The notes beneath the pieces were generated by a model. That model was not told the origin of the DNA. It did no database searches and was given only the letters and a program-made list of their open reading frames with translations. Of a stretch of DNA of 56,151 nucleotides, positions 35,975 through 45,205 are shown piece by piece. Origin of the DNA: a bacterium (GTDB lineage Bacteria > Verrucomicrobiota > Lentisphaeria > Victivallales > GWF2-38-69). Position numbers and translations under genes: made by a program. Location: assembly GCA_021781705.1 (NCBI GenBank), contig JAJXWI010000010.1:1-56151 (forward strand). The letters run 5' to 3'. Position 1 is the stretch's first letter. Each line of letters starts with the position of its first letter.

Positions 35975-38900
35975 CTATTTTTCTAAGATACTTGAGGCAT
36001 TGTTGTCAAACGATATATATTTTTCAAATGAAGCGGCGTATAGCATTTTTTCGTAATTGTTATATTTTACTTTTTCGGATGGCGGCCAGAATATGCCGTT
36101 TGCTATGTTTAGGATTATCCTGGCTGCGCATTTTCTTGCAGCATTAAGTTCTTGTTCTGAAATTTCTTCCCACGATGATATTTTTGTGTCTGTAACTGCT
36201 TTGGGAATGACAAAGTATGCGCAGTGGTTAATTTTTAGGCCCTTATATTCGGGGAGTTCTTGTAGAATAATAGCGTATAGAGGTAATTGCAGGTCTGTCC
36301 AGATATATTCTTTGCCATTTATTTCAAATCTGGCATAATCTTTTATGCGTGATTCATTCGTTCTTGCTGAAATCGATTTATAGTGTTCTTTCCAGGGGGT
36401 GGCGGAAACGCTGCCTGTCTTGTAATCAATAATTCTCAAAGCTTTGCCGTTTTTACTTATATCTATCCTGTCTATTCTTCCCCTTACGGAAAAAGATATT
36501 TCTTTATCTACCGGATTGCCAAGCCATTTTTCCAGCTTGCCTGAGTCAAGAGTAACGTTAAAGTCTTTTTCCAAATCCTGGATTTCCCATTCACTGTTTT
36601 CAGCTTCTTCCAGCATTAGATCCAAAGCTTTATTAAGTCTTTGCTCCAGGCTATAGAAAGAAAATTCGACTGGTACGGACGGAGAGAATTTTGACCTTTC
36701 ATAGACAAGTTTCTTCGCCAGTAATGACCTTAGCTCTTTTTCATCAGCGGCCTCTTTCAATTTATTGCCAAGCATTTTTAATATTTCATGACAGATTGTT
36801 CCAAACTCACTATTGTTTAGATCGGTCTTTGTATCATCAATTTCTTCTTTATATCCATAGATTTTTTTTAGATAAAATCTGAAGGGGCATTCCAGATAAC
36901 TTTTAAAGTCAGTAACGCTAAGTTTGTTTTCCCGTAGATTTTTTAAGGGAACACTGTACCTAAGAGGGTGATGATTAAATTCTGGTATGATATTGTTTTC
37001 TTGTTCAAAAACTACAGACTTCCCTCTAAACAAATAGTTAAGCCTTTCATAAAAATGGTCTTGATCCGAAGTTTGAAGAAGAAGCTTGGAAGGCTTGAGG
37101 TATTCTCCCTTATGATTTGTCTTCATGACTACAAAATTCAAAGGGTATTCAGACTTACATTCCATAACAGAATGTAAAATGTAAGAATCTCTTGCCAATC
37201 TTGAATCATTACAGGGCAGATTTATTTTTTTCTTCAAGGAATCTGGTAAAAACATATCATTAGTCGTTATTGATGGTACCATTCCTTCGTTCATCCCAAG
37301 CAAAAAAGTATACGGCTTCATTTCTTCCCATTGCAGCTCAAGCCAACCGCGCAAGGGGAGGGTGCCATCTTCCTGTGGCGGGTACAAAATTGCATTCTGA
37401 AGCTTTTTTGTGGTAAGAAAAGCTATATCTTTTTTTTCGTGCTTGTCGTTAGTGTCAAAACTTTCTTTGACTTCGCAAACAATATCTTTTATTGCATTAA
37501 CTGAGTTAGCCAAATCTTCTTTCAATTCTGGAGCGATACTAGCCTGTATCGTGTTGTAAATCTCTATGATTTTGGATAATGCTGACTCTGTAATCAGTTT
37601 TCCCTCTTCTTCAATTAACAAATCTTTTACAATCATCAGTGTCTGAGAATAGAGGGTCAACGATATTTCTTTTGTCCTTTGAGTTTCTTGCAAAGTTGGC
37701 AAAGGTAGGGCGTCCTCGCCGAGGGCGCCGAATTGTAATGGACGGTTACGGCTAACCGTTCCTCCCCGAATTTGCAAAAAGCTCTGGTTATCCGATTTCT
37801 TACTTTCTTTTTCGATTGCATCCAAAACGTCAGAAAAAGAAACAGGCATGTAATTATTTTGAAGATAATCACTTATAGAAAAAAGCTTTGAATAATCGAG
37901 GTTGCTAATTTTTAATTTGATGAAGGCAAGAAAGTCAGCTTTTCTTATCAGATTGGCAAGAGAGCGGTAATCCTGCGTTAAGATAAATTCTAATATCGCG
38001 CTAAAGAGAATGCATGGCTGTGTCTTGCTCAACTTTATCCCTGAAGGGTTGTAAGTCTTTATTCCATGTTTCAAAAAAGAGTGCCTGACAGCTACTTCCA
38101 AAGATGTGTCCGGCATAATAATGGAAATATTGTCAATGTTTACCTCTCTATTATCGGAATCATTCTTCTCTGAAATAAGATTAACTAAATCCGAAGCCAA
38201 ATCTTCGGGAGAATCGAAAAGCGATACGTGGTTTTTGAAGTCTGGAATATTTACGTTTCTATCTTTCCAGAAATCAAATATAGGCCTTCCAAAAGCGTCA
38301 AATGCCGAGTCTAAAGCGGACGGGGCATTAATCCAGATTTCCAAACTTGTGAATGATGAAAGAATCTTGATTGTTTCTGTTATAATAGGGAGTGGATCGG
38401 AAACAGCAATAAAAACTACTTTTGTAATACCATTGGGAAGCTTGGGGTTTAATGCATTTTTGATCTTAACCTTGTTGCTATCTTCAAGTCCGGCTTTATC
38501 GAGGATTTGAAAATAAGCAGCCTCAATCTGAGAAAGTTCTACAAATCTTTCCATGTCATCTTGCAGAGCATCAGAGTTGTTTGAAGCCATTTTTCCAATC
38601 GTCATGCCTATTGAGGCTAGAGTGTCTGCAAGTTCAATAACTTTTTCAGCCTTATTCAGGTACCAGTTAAAATTCTTATTCCCACTTAATTTATCTGGGA
38701 ATAACGACGATAAATTGCCTCCGTTTATTTTTATAGCTTCTATCCAGAATAAAATCCTTTGAGTTTCCGATGGAACTTTTTCATTTCCCTGACAAGTAAA
38801 GAAAAATTGTGGGATGATAAATCTTGGAGGAAGGATTGCGCATCCTTTTTTGCTAGCAAATTCTGTAATCTTGTAACTCAAGCTCTTGATAGCGAGCGAG

Positions 38901-39028
38901 GTAGGAACAACAACCAGAATGTTGCTTAAATCGAAAAATATATTGCCATTCGCCTGCCTCAATAATTCAAGCGCCGATGCTGTGAGCAGGGACTTATCCC
39001 AACTTAGAAATAGTCGTTTTATTGCCAT
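35975..39028 (-). CDS. addB: AddB-like exonuclease subunit
   Basis: 1017 aa, matching the AddB/RecC-like family: an inactivated helicase-like N-terminal body and a C-terminal PD-(D/E)XK nuclease. The nuclease part begins S-V-T-D-F-K-S-Y-L-E-C-P-F-R-F-Y-L and carries G-R-I-D-R-I-D and I-I-D-Y-K-T-G. In AddB the Cys of the first segment pairs with three C-terminal Cys to hold an Fe-S cluster; here the C-terminus reads I-F-W-P-P-S-E-K without the C-x-x-C set, so the cluster is probably absent. An 84-bp palindromic insertion encodes residues about 417-445. Partner of the addA-like product. Confidence 0.85.
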   Translation of the reverse strand: MAIKRLFLSWDKSLLTASALELLRQANGNIFFDLSNILVVVPTSLAIKSLSYKITEFASKKGCAILPPRFIIPQFFFTCQGNEKVPSETQRILFWIEAIKINGGNLSSLFPDKLSGNKNFNWYLNKAEKVIELADTLASIGMTIGKMASNNSDALQDDMERFVELSQIEAAYFQILDKAGLEDSNKVKIKNALNPKLPNGITKVVFIAVSDPLPIITETIKILSSFTSLEIWINAPSALDSAFDAFGRPIFDFWKDRNVNIPDFKNHVSLFDSPEDLASDLVNLISEKNDSDNREVNIDNISIIMPDTSLEVAVRHSFLKHGIKTYNPSGIKLSKTQPCILFSAILEFILTQDYRSLANLIRKADFLAFIKLKISNLDYSKLFSISDYLQNNYMPVSFSDVLDAIEKESKKSDNQSFLQIRGGTVSRNRPLQFGALGEDALPLPTLQETQRTKEISLTLYSQTLMIVKDLLIEEEGKLITESALSKIIEIYNTIQASIAPELKEDLANSVNAIKDIVCEVKESFDTNDKHEKKDIAFLTTKKLQNAILYPPQEDGTLPLRGWLELQWEEMKPYTFLLGMNEGMVPSITTNDMFLPDSLKKKINLPCNDSRLARDSYILHSVMECKSEYPLNFVVMKTNHKGEYLKPSKLLLQTSDQDHFYERLNYLFRGKSVVFEQENNIIPEFNHHPLRYSVPLKNLRENKLSVTDFKSYLECPFRFYLKKIYGYKEEIDDTKTDLNNSEFGTICHEILKMLGNKLKEAADEKELRSLLAKKLVYERSKFSPSVPVEFSFYSLEQRLNKALDLMLEEAENSEWEIQDLEKDFNVTLDSGKLEKWLGNPVDKEISFSVRGRIDRIDISKNGKALRIIDYKTGSVSATPWKEHYKSISARTNESRIKDYARFEINGKEYIWTDLQLPLYAIILQELPEYKGLKINHCAYFVIPKAVTDTKISSWEEISEQELNAARKCAARIILNIANGIFWPPSEKVKYNNYEKMLYAASFEKYISFDNNASSILEK
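37695..37778. mobile_element. In-frame palindromic insertion element within addB
   Basis: Two adjacent hairpins form this element: 37709-37729 (10-bp arms, one mismatch, one central base) and 37740-37762 (arms ACGGTTA/TAACCGT on the minus strand, extended by GG/CC). It is far more GC-rich than the surrounding gene. TTGCAAA occurs at both ends (37688-37694 and 37772-37778), as expected of a 7-bp target duplication. Element plus one copy of the repeat is 84 bp, exactly 28 codons, so addB stays open. No transposase is encoded; it is a small non-autonomous palindromic repeat. Confidence 0.7.
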
Positions 39029-39359
39029 AGAAATACCACTTTACTTTAACAAGTATGTGTATACGATAATTGAAAGCTGATTACTTTTCCACAGATCCTT
39101 TCAAACTCATGACATCTTTGTCCTTACTTATAAAAATTAGTTGTCTTTCAGGTTTGACTAATCGATGGGCGATTATGTTCATTCATGTGGAATCGTCAAC
39201 GAAGATATTTTTACGATAATAGTACCTTGCAATAGCGTTGAAAATATGATATTATGCAAAAATATTACCCGCGGTTTAATATTGAATGATCTTCTCTTTC
39301 AATAAGCTTTTGAGAAAAGAGGCTAAGAGAGGTTCGTGTGACGAAAAGTGCTATAAATT

Positions 39360-41294
39360 ATGAATAAGGTTAAAATTCGACACAGTTTTGTATTTAAGCT
39401 CAGTTTGTATATCGTAATATGCCTTGTAATTACATTTCTTTCGGTTTTGGTATACAACTACTATGAGTGTAAGAGAATTATCGTGGAGGGTATGAAGAAA
39501 AATGTCGAAATCCTGGCTACTTCGACAATTAGAGAAGTCGGTAGTTTTTTTAATGTCGCCCAACAAATTACAGAAGATATATCGCTCACTTTAGAAAATA
39601 GTAAAATTACAGAAAAAGAATTATTGGGATTATTAAAGGATGTCGTCAGAAATAATTATGAAATTCATGGCTGTACAATATCTTTTGAGCCTTATTCTTT
39701 TGACAAAACAAAGTATTACTTCAGTCCTTATTTTTACCGCTCTACCAAGGGTGTAGCAGAATTCATTGATTTAGGTGATGAGCAATATAATTATTTCAAG
39801 CGGAGCTGGTATACCACCCCTAAGCAAACGAATAAAGGCGTGTGGAGCGAACCCTATTTAGATGAGGGGAGTGTCGATCTCCTTATGGTGACACGTTCTG
39901 AACCGTTTTATAGGACGATAAACGGGAAGAGAGAATTTTGTGGAGTTATTGCATGCGACGTTCACTTAAATTGGCTGGATAAATTCGTATCTGATATAAA
40001 AATATTAGATACTGGGTACGTTTTTATTTTGTCTTCAAAAGGTGCCTACATTGAACACAAAAATAAGGCTTACATTAGATCAAGGGAAAGTATTTTTTCT
40101 TTAGCCGAGCGGAGGCAAGATGTCAAATTAAAAGAACTTGGGAAGAAAATGTCAGATAGTCAAGCTGGGTTCGAAAGGTATTACTCCTATACTTTGGACA
40201 AAGAGTGTTTTGTATTTTATGCGCCCTTAAAAGAGACGGGTTGGTCTTTAGGCGTAGTAATTCCTGAGGATGAACTCTTTTTTGATTTAAATACTGTTAC
40301 TTTAAAACTTTTTATTATAGGATTAGTTGGTTATATACTAACTATGACCATAATAATTGTTTTGTCTACCAAAATGTCAATGCCGCTTCGTACTCTGGCA
40401 GGTGCTACACATGAAATCGGCGAGGGAGATTTTAGTGCCAGTCTACCGGCAGTTTTCTCTACAGATGAAATAGGTATGCTAAGCCATTCATTTCGCAGTA
40501 TGCAGAAAAATCTTGTGAATTATATGTCTAATTTGCAGGAAACTACTGCTGCTAAGGAAAAAATCGATAGAGAGCTTAGTATTGCTCACGATATACAACA
40601 AAGTTTGCTTCCTTATAAATTCCCGAACCTGAAGCAAATCGATCTATACGCAACTATTATTCCTGCAAAAGAAGTCGGTGGAGATCTTTACGACTTTTTC
40701 TTTATAGATGAAAAACATCTTTGTTTTGCGATAGGAGATGTGTCAGGAAAAGGAGTTCCTGCTGCTCTATTTATGGCTGTTACTAAAACATTATTGAGAG
40801 CCAAAATAAGCCTTAGCATGGACCCTTCTAAAATTTTGAATGTTATGAATGAGTATTTGTGTAGGGAGAATGAACCCTGTATGTTTGTAACATTTTTTTT
40901 AGGTATACTTAATATAGAAACAGGATTTCTTGAATATTGTAATGCAGGTCATCCTCCGCCGCTTGTTCACACAGCTAATAAAGGTTTTTATTATTTCAAT
41001 ACAGATGATGCGCATCCTCCGCTTGGAATTATGGCAGATGTAAGTTACGTCGGAAATAGGCTTAAACTTCTACCCGAGGATATATTTTTCATATATACAG
41101 ACGGTGTTACGGAAGCTATGAATATTGACTATGTTCAATTTTCTGAAGAGAAATTACTGGATCTCCTTGTTCAGAACAAGAATGAAACAGTGGTGAATAT
41201 TGTTAATAATGTGAAATCCGCAGTTGATCGGCACGTGTCAGGCGCAGTACAGTCAGATGATATAGCCATCCTTATCTTTAAGTATAACGGCTAA
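39360..41294 (+). CDS. Membrane sensor with SpoIIE/RsbU-type phosphatase
   Basis: 644 aa. Membrane helix 1 at about 13-34; extracytoplasmic Cache-type sensor (about 40-310, with W-Y-T-T-P and G-Y-V-F-I-L-S-S-K-G); membrane helix 2 at about 315-338; HAMP linker (about 339-392); coiled coil; then a PP2C-like SpoIIE domain (about 411-644). The last carries the metal-binding acidic motifs E-V-G-G-D-L-Y-D, I-G-D-V-S-G-K-G-V and S-D-D-I-A-I. Such proteins dephosphorylate anti-anti-sigma factors in partner-switching control. No anti-sigma or antagonist gene is nearby, so the target is unknown. The ribosome site is weak. Confidence 0.92.
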   Translation: MNKVKIRHSFVFKLSLYIVICLVITFLSVLVYNYYECKRIIVEGMKKNVEILATSTIREVGSFFNVAQQITEDISLTLENSKITEKELLGLLKDVVRNNYEIHGCTISFEPYSFDKTKYYFSPYFYRSTKGVAEFIDLGDEQYNYFKRSWYTTPKQTNKGVWSEPYLDEGSVDLLMVTRSEPFYRTINGKREFCGVIACDVHLNWLDKFVSDIKILDTGYVFILSSKGAYIEHKNKAYIRSRESIFSLAERRQDVKLKELGKKMSDSQAGFERYYSYTLDKECFVFYAPLKETGWSLGVVIPEDELFFDLNTVTLKLFIIGLVGYILTMTIIIVLSTKMSMPLRTLAGATHEIGEGDFSASLPAVFSTDEIGMLSHSFRSMQKNLVNYMSNLQETTAAKEKIDRELSIAHDIQQSLLPYKFPNLKQIDLYATIIPAKEVGGDLYDFFFIDEKHLCFAIGDVSGKGVPAALFMAVTKTLLRAKISLSMDPSKILNVMNEYLCRENEPCMFVTFFLGILNIETGFLEYCNAGHPPPLVHTANKGFYYFNTDDAHPPLGIMADVSYVGNRLKLLPEDIFFIYTDGVTEAMNIDYVQFSEEKLLDLLVQNKNETVVNIVNNVKSAVDRHVSGAVQSDDIAILIFKYNG

Positions 41295-41434
41295 AGGAAA
41301 CACGATAGGTATAACTGAGGATATGACTTGCTTTAACAGTATATGACATATTCGAAAAACTATTTTTTACCTTGATTTAAACTTTTTCTATTTTATTTAA
41401 TGGTAAATTGACAGAAGAGTGGTAATTATTTTTT

Positions 41435-42184
41435 ATGCAAGAAAATGTAAAAAAAGAAAAGATGCCGGTATTTCCTTGTTCGGGGGTATTGCTTGTTGAT
41501 AAACCTGCGGAATGGACCAGTCATGATGTGGTTAATTTTGTCAGAGGGCGGTTTAATGTTCCGAAGGTAGGGCATTGTGGTACGCTTGACCCTGCGGCGA
41601 CGGGCTTACTGGTGTTGGTTTTGGGAAAGGCTACAAAAATAAGTCAAAATTTAAGCGGGAGTGATAAGGTTTACGAAGCTGTGATTCTCCTTGGCAAAGA
41701 AACAGATTCTTTGGACATGGATGGAACAGTTGTTGCCGAGAAAGATTATTCCAAAGTAACTGAAGCTATGGTTAAGAAAACTGTTGCGAAGTTTGTTGGG
41801 AATATTATGCAAACTCCACCAATGGTTTCTGCCAAGAAGGTTGGCGGCAAGAAGCTTTATGAACTTGCGAGGAAGGGCAAAATCATAGAGAGGGAAGCAG
41901 TACCTGTAAAAATACATTTTATAGACATTTTAAAAATAGAATTGCCATATATTTCAGTAAGAGTTTCCTGTTCCAAAGGAACTTACGTACGGAGTTTGGC
42001 AAGTGACATTGGAAATGAGCTTGGATGTGGAGCTGTTCTATATTCTCTCAGCCGGATAAAAAGCGGAAAGTATTCTTTAGATAACGCACTCTCTTTAGAA
42101 AAACTTAAAGAGATGACTCAGGATGAGCTTGGCGATATTATGATTAAATCGCTTCTTGAGCTTAAAGACGATAAGTTATTTTAG
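41435..42184 (+). CDS. truB: tRNA pseudouridine-55 synthase
   Basis: It makes pseudouridine at position 55 in the T-loop of tRNAs. 249 aa. Catalytic Asp52 in G-T-L-D-P-A-A-T-G-L-L; also L-L-V-D-K-P, T-P-P-M-V-S-A-K-K and the S-K-G-T-Y-V-R-S-L-A-x-D-I-G segment. It lacks the C-terminal PUA domain, as do many bacterial forms of this length. It is not with rbfA/infB as in many bacteria but follows the sensor gene. Start ATG 41435 after GAGTGG. Confidence 0.95.
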   Translation: MQENVKKEKMPVFPCSGVLLVDKPAEWTSHDVVNFVRGRFNVPKVGHCGTLDPAATGLLVLVLGKATKISQNLSGSDKVYEAVILLGKETDSLDMDGTVVAEKDYSKVTEAMVKKTVAKFVGNIMQTPPMVSAKKVGGKKLYELARKGKIIEREAVPVKIHFIDILKIELPYISVRVSCSKGTYVRSLASDIGNELGCGAVLYSLSRIKSGKYSLDNALSLEKLKEMTQDELGDIMIKSLLELKDDKLF

Positions 42185-42297
42185 GGTTGAAAAAAGATAA
42201 AACATCCTCAACACAGTTGCCTGCGGCAGTTACTCGGGAGCCGCGAAGCGATGTATCGCGATTATTTAGCAGATGAAATTCGCATCGGGTTGAGCCC
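42185..42297. other. Structured intergenic region before nitroreductase gene
   Basis: The stretch is more GC-rich than its neighbours and contains two small hairpins: TGCC/GGCA at 42218-42228 and GCGAT/ATCGC at 42248-42259, the latter with an alternative CGCGA/TCGCG pairing. It may be a copy of a genome repeat. The end overlaps the ribosome site of the next gene. Confidence 0.35.
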
Positions 42298-42846
42298 ATG
42301 AAATATGATGAATTAATACAATTGATTTCTTCCCGTCATAGCTGCAGGAATTATCTAGAAAAAGACATTCCTGACGAGCTCATAGAGAAGTGCCTTGAAG
42401 CATCGAGGCTTGCCCCGTCGGCTTGTAACAAGCAGCCGTGGCGTTTTATTGTCGTTAAAGATGCCGAATTAAGAGGCTCTATTTGTAGGGAAGGCATATT
42501 GCCTGGGCTTCCGATGCCATGGCTGAAAAAAGTTCCGGTCATAATTGCAATTTGCGCCAAGACAGAATTTATTACGCATAAGCTGGCAAAATTTATATCG
42601 AAAGTGGATTACAGCCCGATAGATATAGGCATAGCCGGAGAACATTTTGTTCTTGCTGCAGAAAGTCTGGGGCTTGGCAGCTGTTGGATAGGGTGGTTCA
42701 AAGCAAAAGCAATAAAGAGAATCTTAAATATCCCACGGAATATAAAAGTTGTCTCTCTTTTAAGTCTAGGATACCCTACAAATAAGAATACAGGGAAAAA
42801 AGAGAAACTAATGCTATCCGATATTTACTCCAAAAATAGATGGTGA
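42298..42846 (+). CDS. Nitroreductase-family flavoprotein
   Basis: 182 aa FMN-dependent NAD(P)H oxidoreductase fold. S-S-R-H-S-C-R-N-Y at the start binds FMN phosphate; A-P-S-A-C-N-K-Q-P-W-R-F, D-I-G-I-A-G-E-H-F-V-L-A-A and L-G-S-C-W-I-G-W are characteristic. The compact length fits the short nitroreductase subfamily. Physiological substrate unknown. Stands alone after truB. Confidence 0.88.
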   Translation: MKYDELIQLISSRHSCRNYLEKDIPDELIEKCLEASRLAPSACNKQPWRFIVVKDAELRGSICREGILPGLPMPWLKKVPVIIAICAKTEFITHKLAKFISKVDYSPIDIGIAGEHFVLAAESLGLGSCWIGWFKAKAIKRILNIPRNIKVVSLLSLGYPTNKNTGKKEKLMLSDIYSKNRW

Positions 42847-43208
42847 TGTTAGATGTCAAAGTCAAGCAAAATTCTATAGCTTGTCGGGGGGAAAGATACT
42901 ACTTTAACCTCCTTATGATTTTTGATATTTTTAGCTCTAATAGAAATTCTTATTAACCACTAAATTTTATATATCAGAGGCCGTTAAAATTGTAATGGCT
43001 TTGAACCTAGACGCTCTGCGCTGTCTGGCTCCAGTGTTTCAATTTCAATTGTTGCGTGTTTTTTATTATGCTGCCTTATCCTGCGGTTGTTTCTTTGTTC
43101 TTTTCCACCTATGCTTAGATGTCTTGTAGCCTTTCTGAGTTCACTATTTTATTACTCTCGCCATCTTGATTTACTATGCCATTTTATTATTATTATTACT
43201 AGTTTTTA
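42847..43208. other. Gene-poor AT-rich stretch
   Basis: No coding frame with usable start and ribosome site is seen in these 362 bases. A 120-aa plus-strand frame starting at 43087 runs antisense to the cysteine-rich ORF downstream and has an amino-acid make-up typical of a shadow frame. Confidence 0.5.
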
Positions 43209-43514
43209 TTATGGGTTCATTCCATTATCGCATTGCGGCTTTGAGTGGTTTATACCGAGATTGCATGTCCTACCTGCAAATGTTCCGTTTTTGCAGTCTT
43301 GGCGGGTGCTGGCGGTATTTCCGTTTGATAGGCATGCCCAACTTGCATCTGCACCGTTAGTGTTACATTCAATGCTTCCTTGTCCTAAAGTTCCGTCATG
43401 GCATTCAGCCCAAAATACCGCATCTGTGGATGCATTTGAGCCGTTATGAACGCAAGCCGCTCTTATCGTAGTTTGCGGAGCAAAAATGTTTAGAGATATC
43501 TTTTGATATTGCAT
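43209..43514 (-). CDS. Small cysteine-repeat protein (C-x(2,3)-G repeats)
   Basis: 101 aa. From residue 20 onward seven Cys recur every 9-17 residues, and every one is followed two to four positions later by Gly, mostly as N-G or D-G (C-V-H-N-G, C-H-D-G, C-N-T-N-G, C-L-S-N-G, C-K-N-G, C-N-L-G, C-D-N-G). Base composition is clearly higher in GC than the flanking DNA, supporting coding. There is no good ribosome site before the ATG and no signal peptide, so the true start may differ or the gene may be a fragment. Similar Cys-Gly short repeats occur in some secreted or peptide-natural-product proteins, but I cannot assign a family. Confidence 0.5.
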   Translation of the reverse strand: MQYQKISLNIFAPQTTIRAACVHNGSNASTDAVFWAECHDGTLGQGSIECNTNGADASWACLSNGNTASTRQDCKNGTFAGRTCNLGINHSKPQCDNGMNP

Positions 43515-44158
43515 GTTATTTATTTTGTTTTAGTGGGGTAAAATTATTTAGATTATTTTTTTTGTAATTACCTCATTTGCCTGGAACAACTTAAATTCAA
43601 GTTACAAGTGCAGCCTTAAATTTATCAATAGATTTTGAATGTACCTTATGATCCATTCCAGTCGAACCTCATCCATTGCTGGTGTATTTGGACATCTCCT
43701 TTTTTCATGATACTATTACATCTTCATGATTTTTAATTTGTGTTGTTATTTTTCATTTTTTTTCTTGTGAAGTTTATTCCCTTTCTTAAAGAGTAAGCTA
43801 TATTTTATGCAGTTATTTCACTTTAGTAATCAATGAATTAAGATGGTGCACTATCAGTCGTTTTTAAAAAAAACAGGAAAGATAAAAAGGAGTCCGCAAC
43901 TAAATGATAAGTAGTTGATTTACAATAAAAATAGCGCAAAGCCTCTGATGTCTGCGCTCTAACGATTCAATTGTTCTGATGTGTTATAATAACAATTTTT
44001 ACAACTAAATACGCATATTTTTACAATATCATAATTGCAAATAATATTTACTTCTATTCTGCAATTGTGACTCTTCTTAAATTGGGGTTAATGTTCAATT
44101 TTGCTGTTTATTTTCTATATACTGTTCCAAATCCGCGGACCACTATAGAAAGAGCCAA
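43515..44158. other. AT-rich intergenic stretch with one terminator
   Basis: These 644 bases hold no supported gene. They contain T-rich tracts and the hairpin at 43933-43958, which terminates the minus-strand gene ending at 44159. Upstream signals for the cysteine-repeat ORF would lie at its left end. Confidence 0.5.
43933..43958 (-). terminator. Terminator downstream of mtnP
   Basis: Minus-strand stem AGCGCA/TGCGCT followed by ATTTTTATT, about 200 bases beyond the mtnP stop. Six-base stem, clear U-tract. Confidence 0.55.
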
Positions 44159-45058
44159 CTATTTTTTTAAATATTTTCCTGCAAAGAGCTCAATTTTTGC
44201 TCTAGTTTTTTCCGAGATTTTATCATTAGACGTCATTATGGCATTTTTCAAAGCGCTGCCGCATGTGCAATTTCTCGTCATATTTTTGAACTCTTTTGCG
44301 GCGAGCAAGATTATATTTTTTGCGACTTTAGTGTTTGATTGCATGGTTTTTATTACCATATCGACTGAAACTACATCATGTTCGGTATGCCAACAGTCGT
44401 AATCTGTCACCATGGATACTGCGCAGTAACATATTTCAGCTTCGCGGGAAAGTTTTGCTTCTCCCAGGCTGGTCATCCCGATAAGATCAAACCCGCAGGA
44501 TTTGTAATACTTTGACTCGGCTTTGGTGGAAAATGCCGGCCCTTCCATGTTTACATATGTTCCGCCATTTACAGCTTTTGGCTTTTCTTTACCTTTAACA
44601 TCGCTATAGGCTGTTTTGACGGCAATCTTTGCGTATTGGTAAATGAAATTTCTGAATTCGGTGCAAATAGGATCTCCGAAAGGAATGTGAGCCGCTACCC
44701 CATCTCGGAAAAAAGTGTGGTTTTCTGATTGTTTAGTTCTGTCAAAGTATTGATCTACTAAAACGATATCTTTCGGCGCCAATTCTTCTTGTAAACTGCC
44801 CACAGCCGAAAAGCTTAAAATGTGAGTAACTCCCAGTTCTTTGAAACCATAGATATTTGCACGATGATTTATCTCTGATGGCGAGATGGTGTGTCCCTCG
44901 CCGTGTCTTGGTAGAAATATGACTTCATTGTTGTTAAGATGGCCCAACACGTATGAATCTGAAGGGAGACCAAAAGGGGTCTTGACCTTTGTCTTTTTCT
45001 TTATTACGAGATTCTCGATGTTGTAAAGACCGCTGCCGCCGATGATTCCCAGCTTCAT
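44159..45058 (-). CDS. mtnP: S-methyl-5'-thioadenosine phosphorylase
   Basis: It splits methylthioadenosine, a by-product of polyamine synthesis, with phosphate into adenine and methylthioribose-1-phosphate. 299 aa. G-I-I-G-G-S-G-L-Y at the N-terminus, L-P-R-H-G-E-G-H, H-R-A-N-I-Y, N-M-E-G-P-A-F-S-T-K-A-E and M-T-D-Y-D-C-W-type V-T-D-Y-D-C-W with the two Asp that select the adenine 6-amino group. Good AAAGGATT ribosome site. Monocistronic and divergent from grpE. Confidence 0.94.
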   Translation of the reverse strand: MKLGIIGGSGLYNIENLVIKKKTKVKTPFGLPSDSYVLGHLNNNEVIFLPRHGEGHTISPSEINHRANIYGFKELGVTHILSFSAVGSLQEELAPKDIVLVDQYFDRTKQSENHTFFRDGVAAHIPFGDPICTEFRNFIYQYAKIAVKTAYSDVKGKEKPKAVNGGTYVNMEGPAFSTKAESKYYKSCGFDLIGMTSLGEAKLSREAEICYCAVSMVTDYDCWHTEHDVVSVDMVIKTMQSNTKVAKNIILLAAKEFKNMTRNCTCGSALKNAIMTSNDKISEKTRAKIELFAGKYLKK

Positions 45059-45205
45059 TTTGATAATCCTTTATATTTAAAATGTTCTTTGAAATTTTGT
45101 ATAACTGTATTCTATTATAGTTGTTGTGATAAATCAAAATAAAAACGCTGTTTATAAGCTTAAAAAGTCTGAATACGGACTTAATGTAGGGAAAATATTG
45201 AATTT

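Noticed and set aside
43087-43449. 120-aa plus-strand ORF
   Set aside because: It is antisense to the cysteine-repeat ORF, lacks a ribosome site and has an F/H/P-rich composition typical of a shadow frame.
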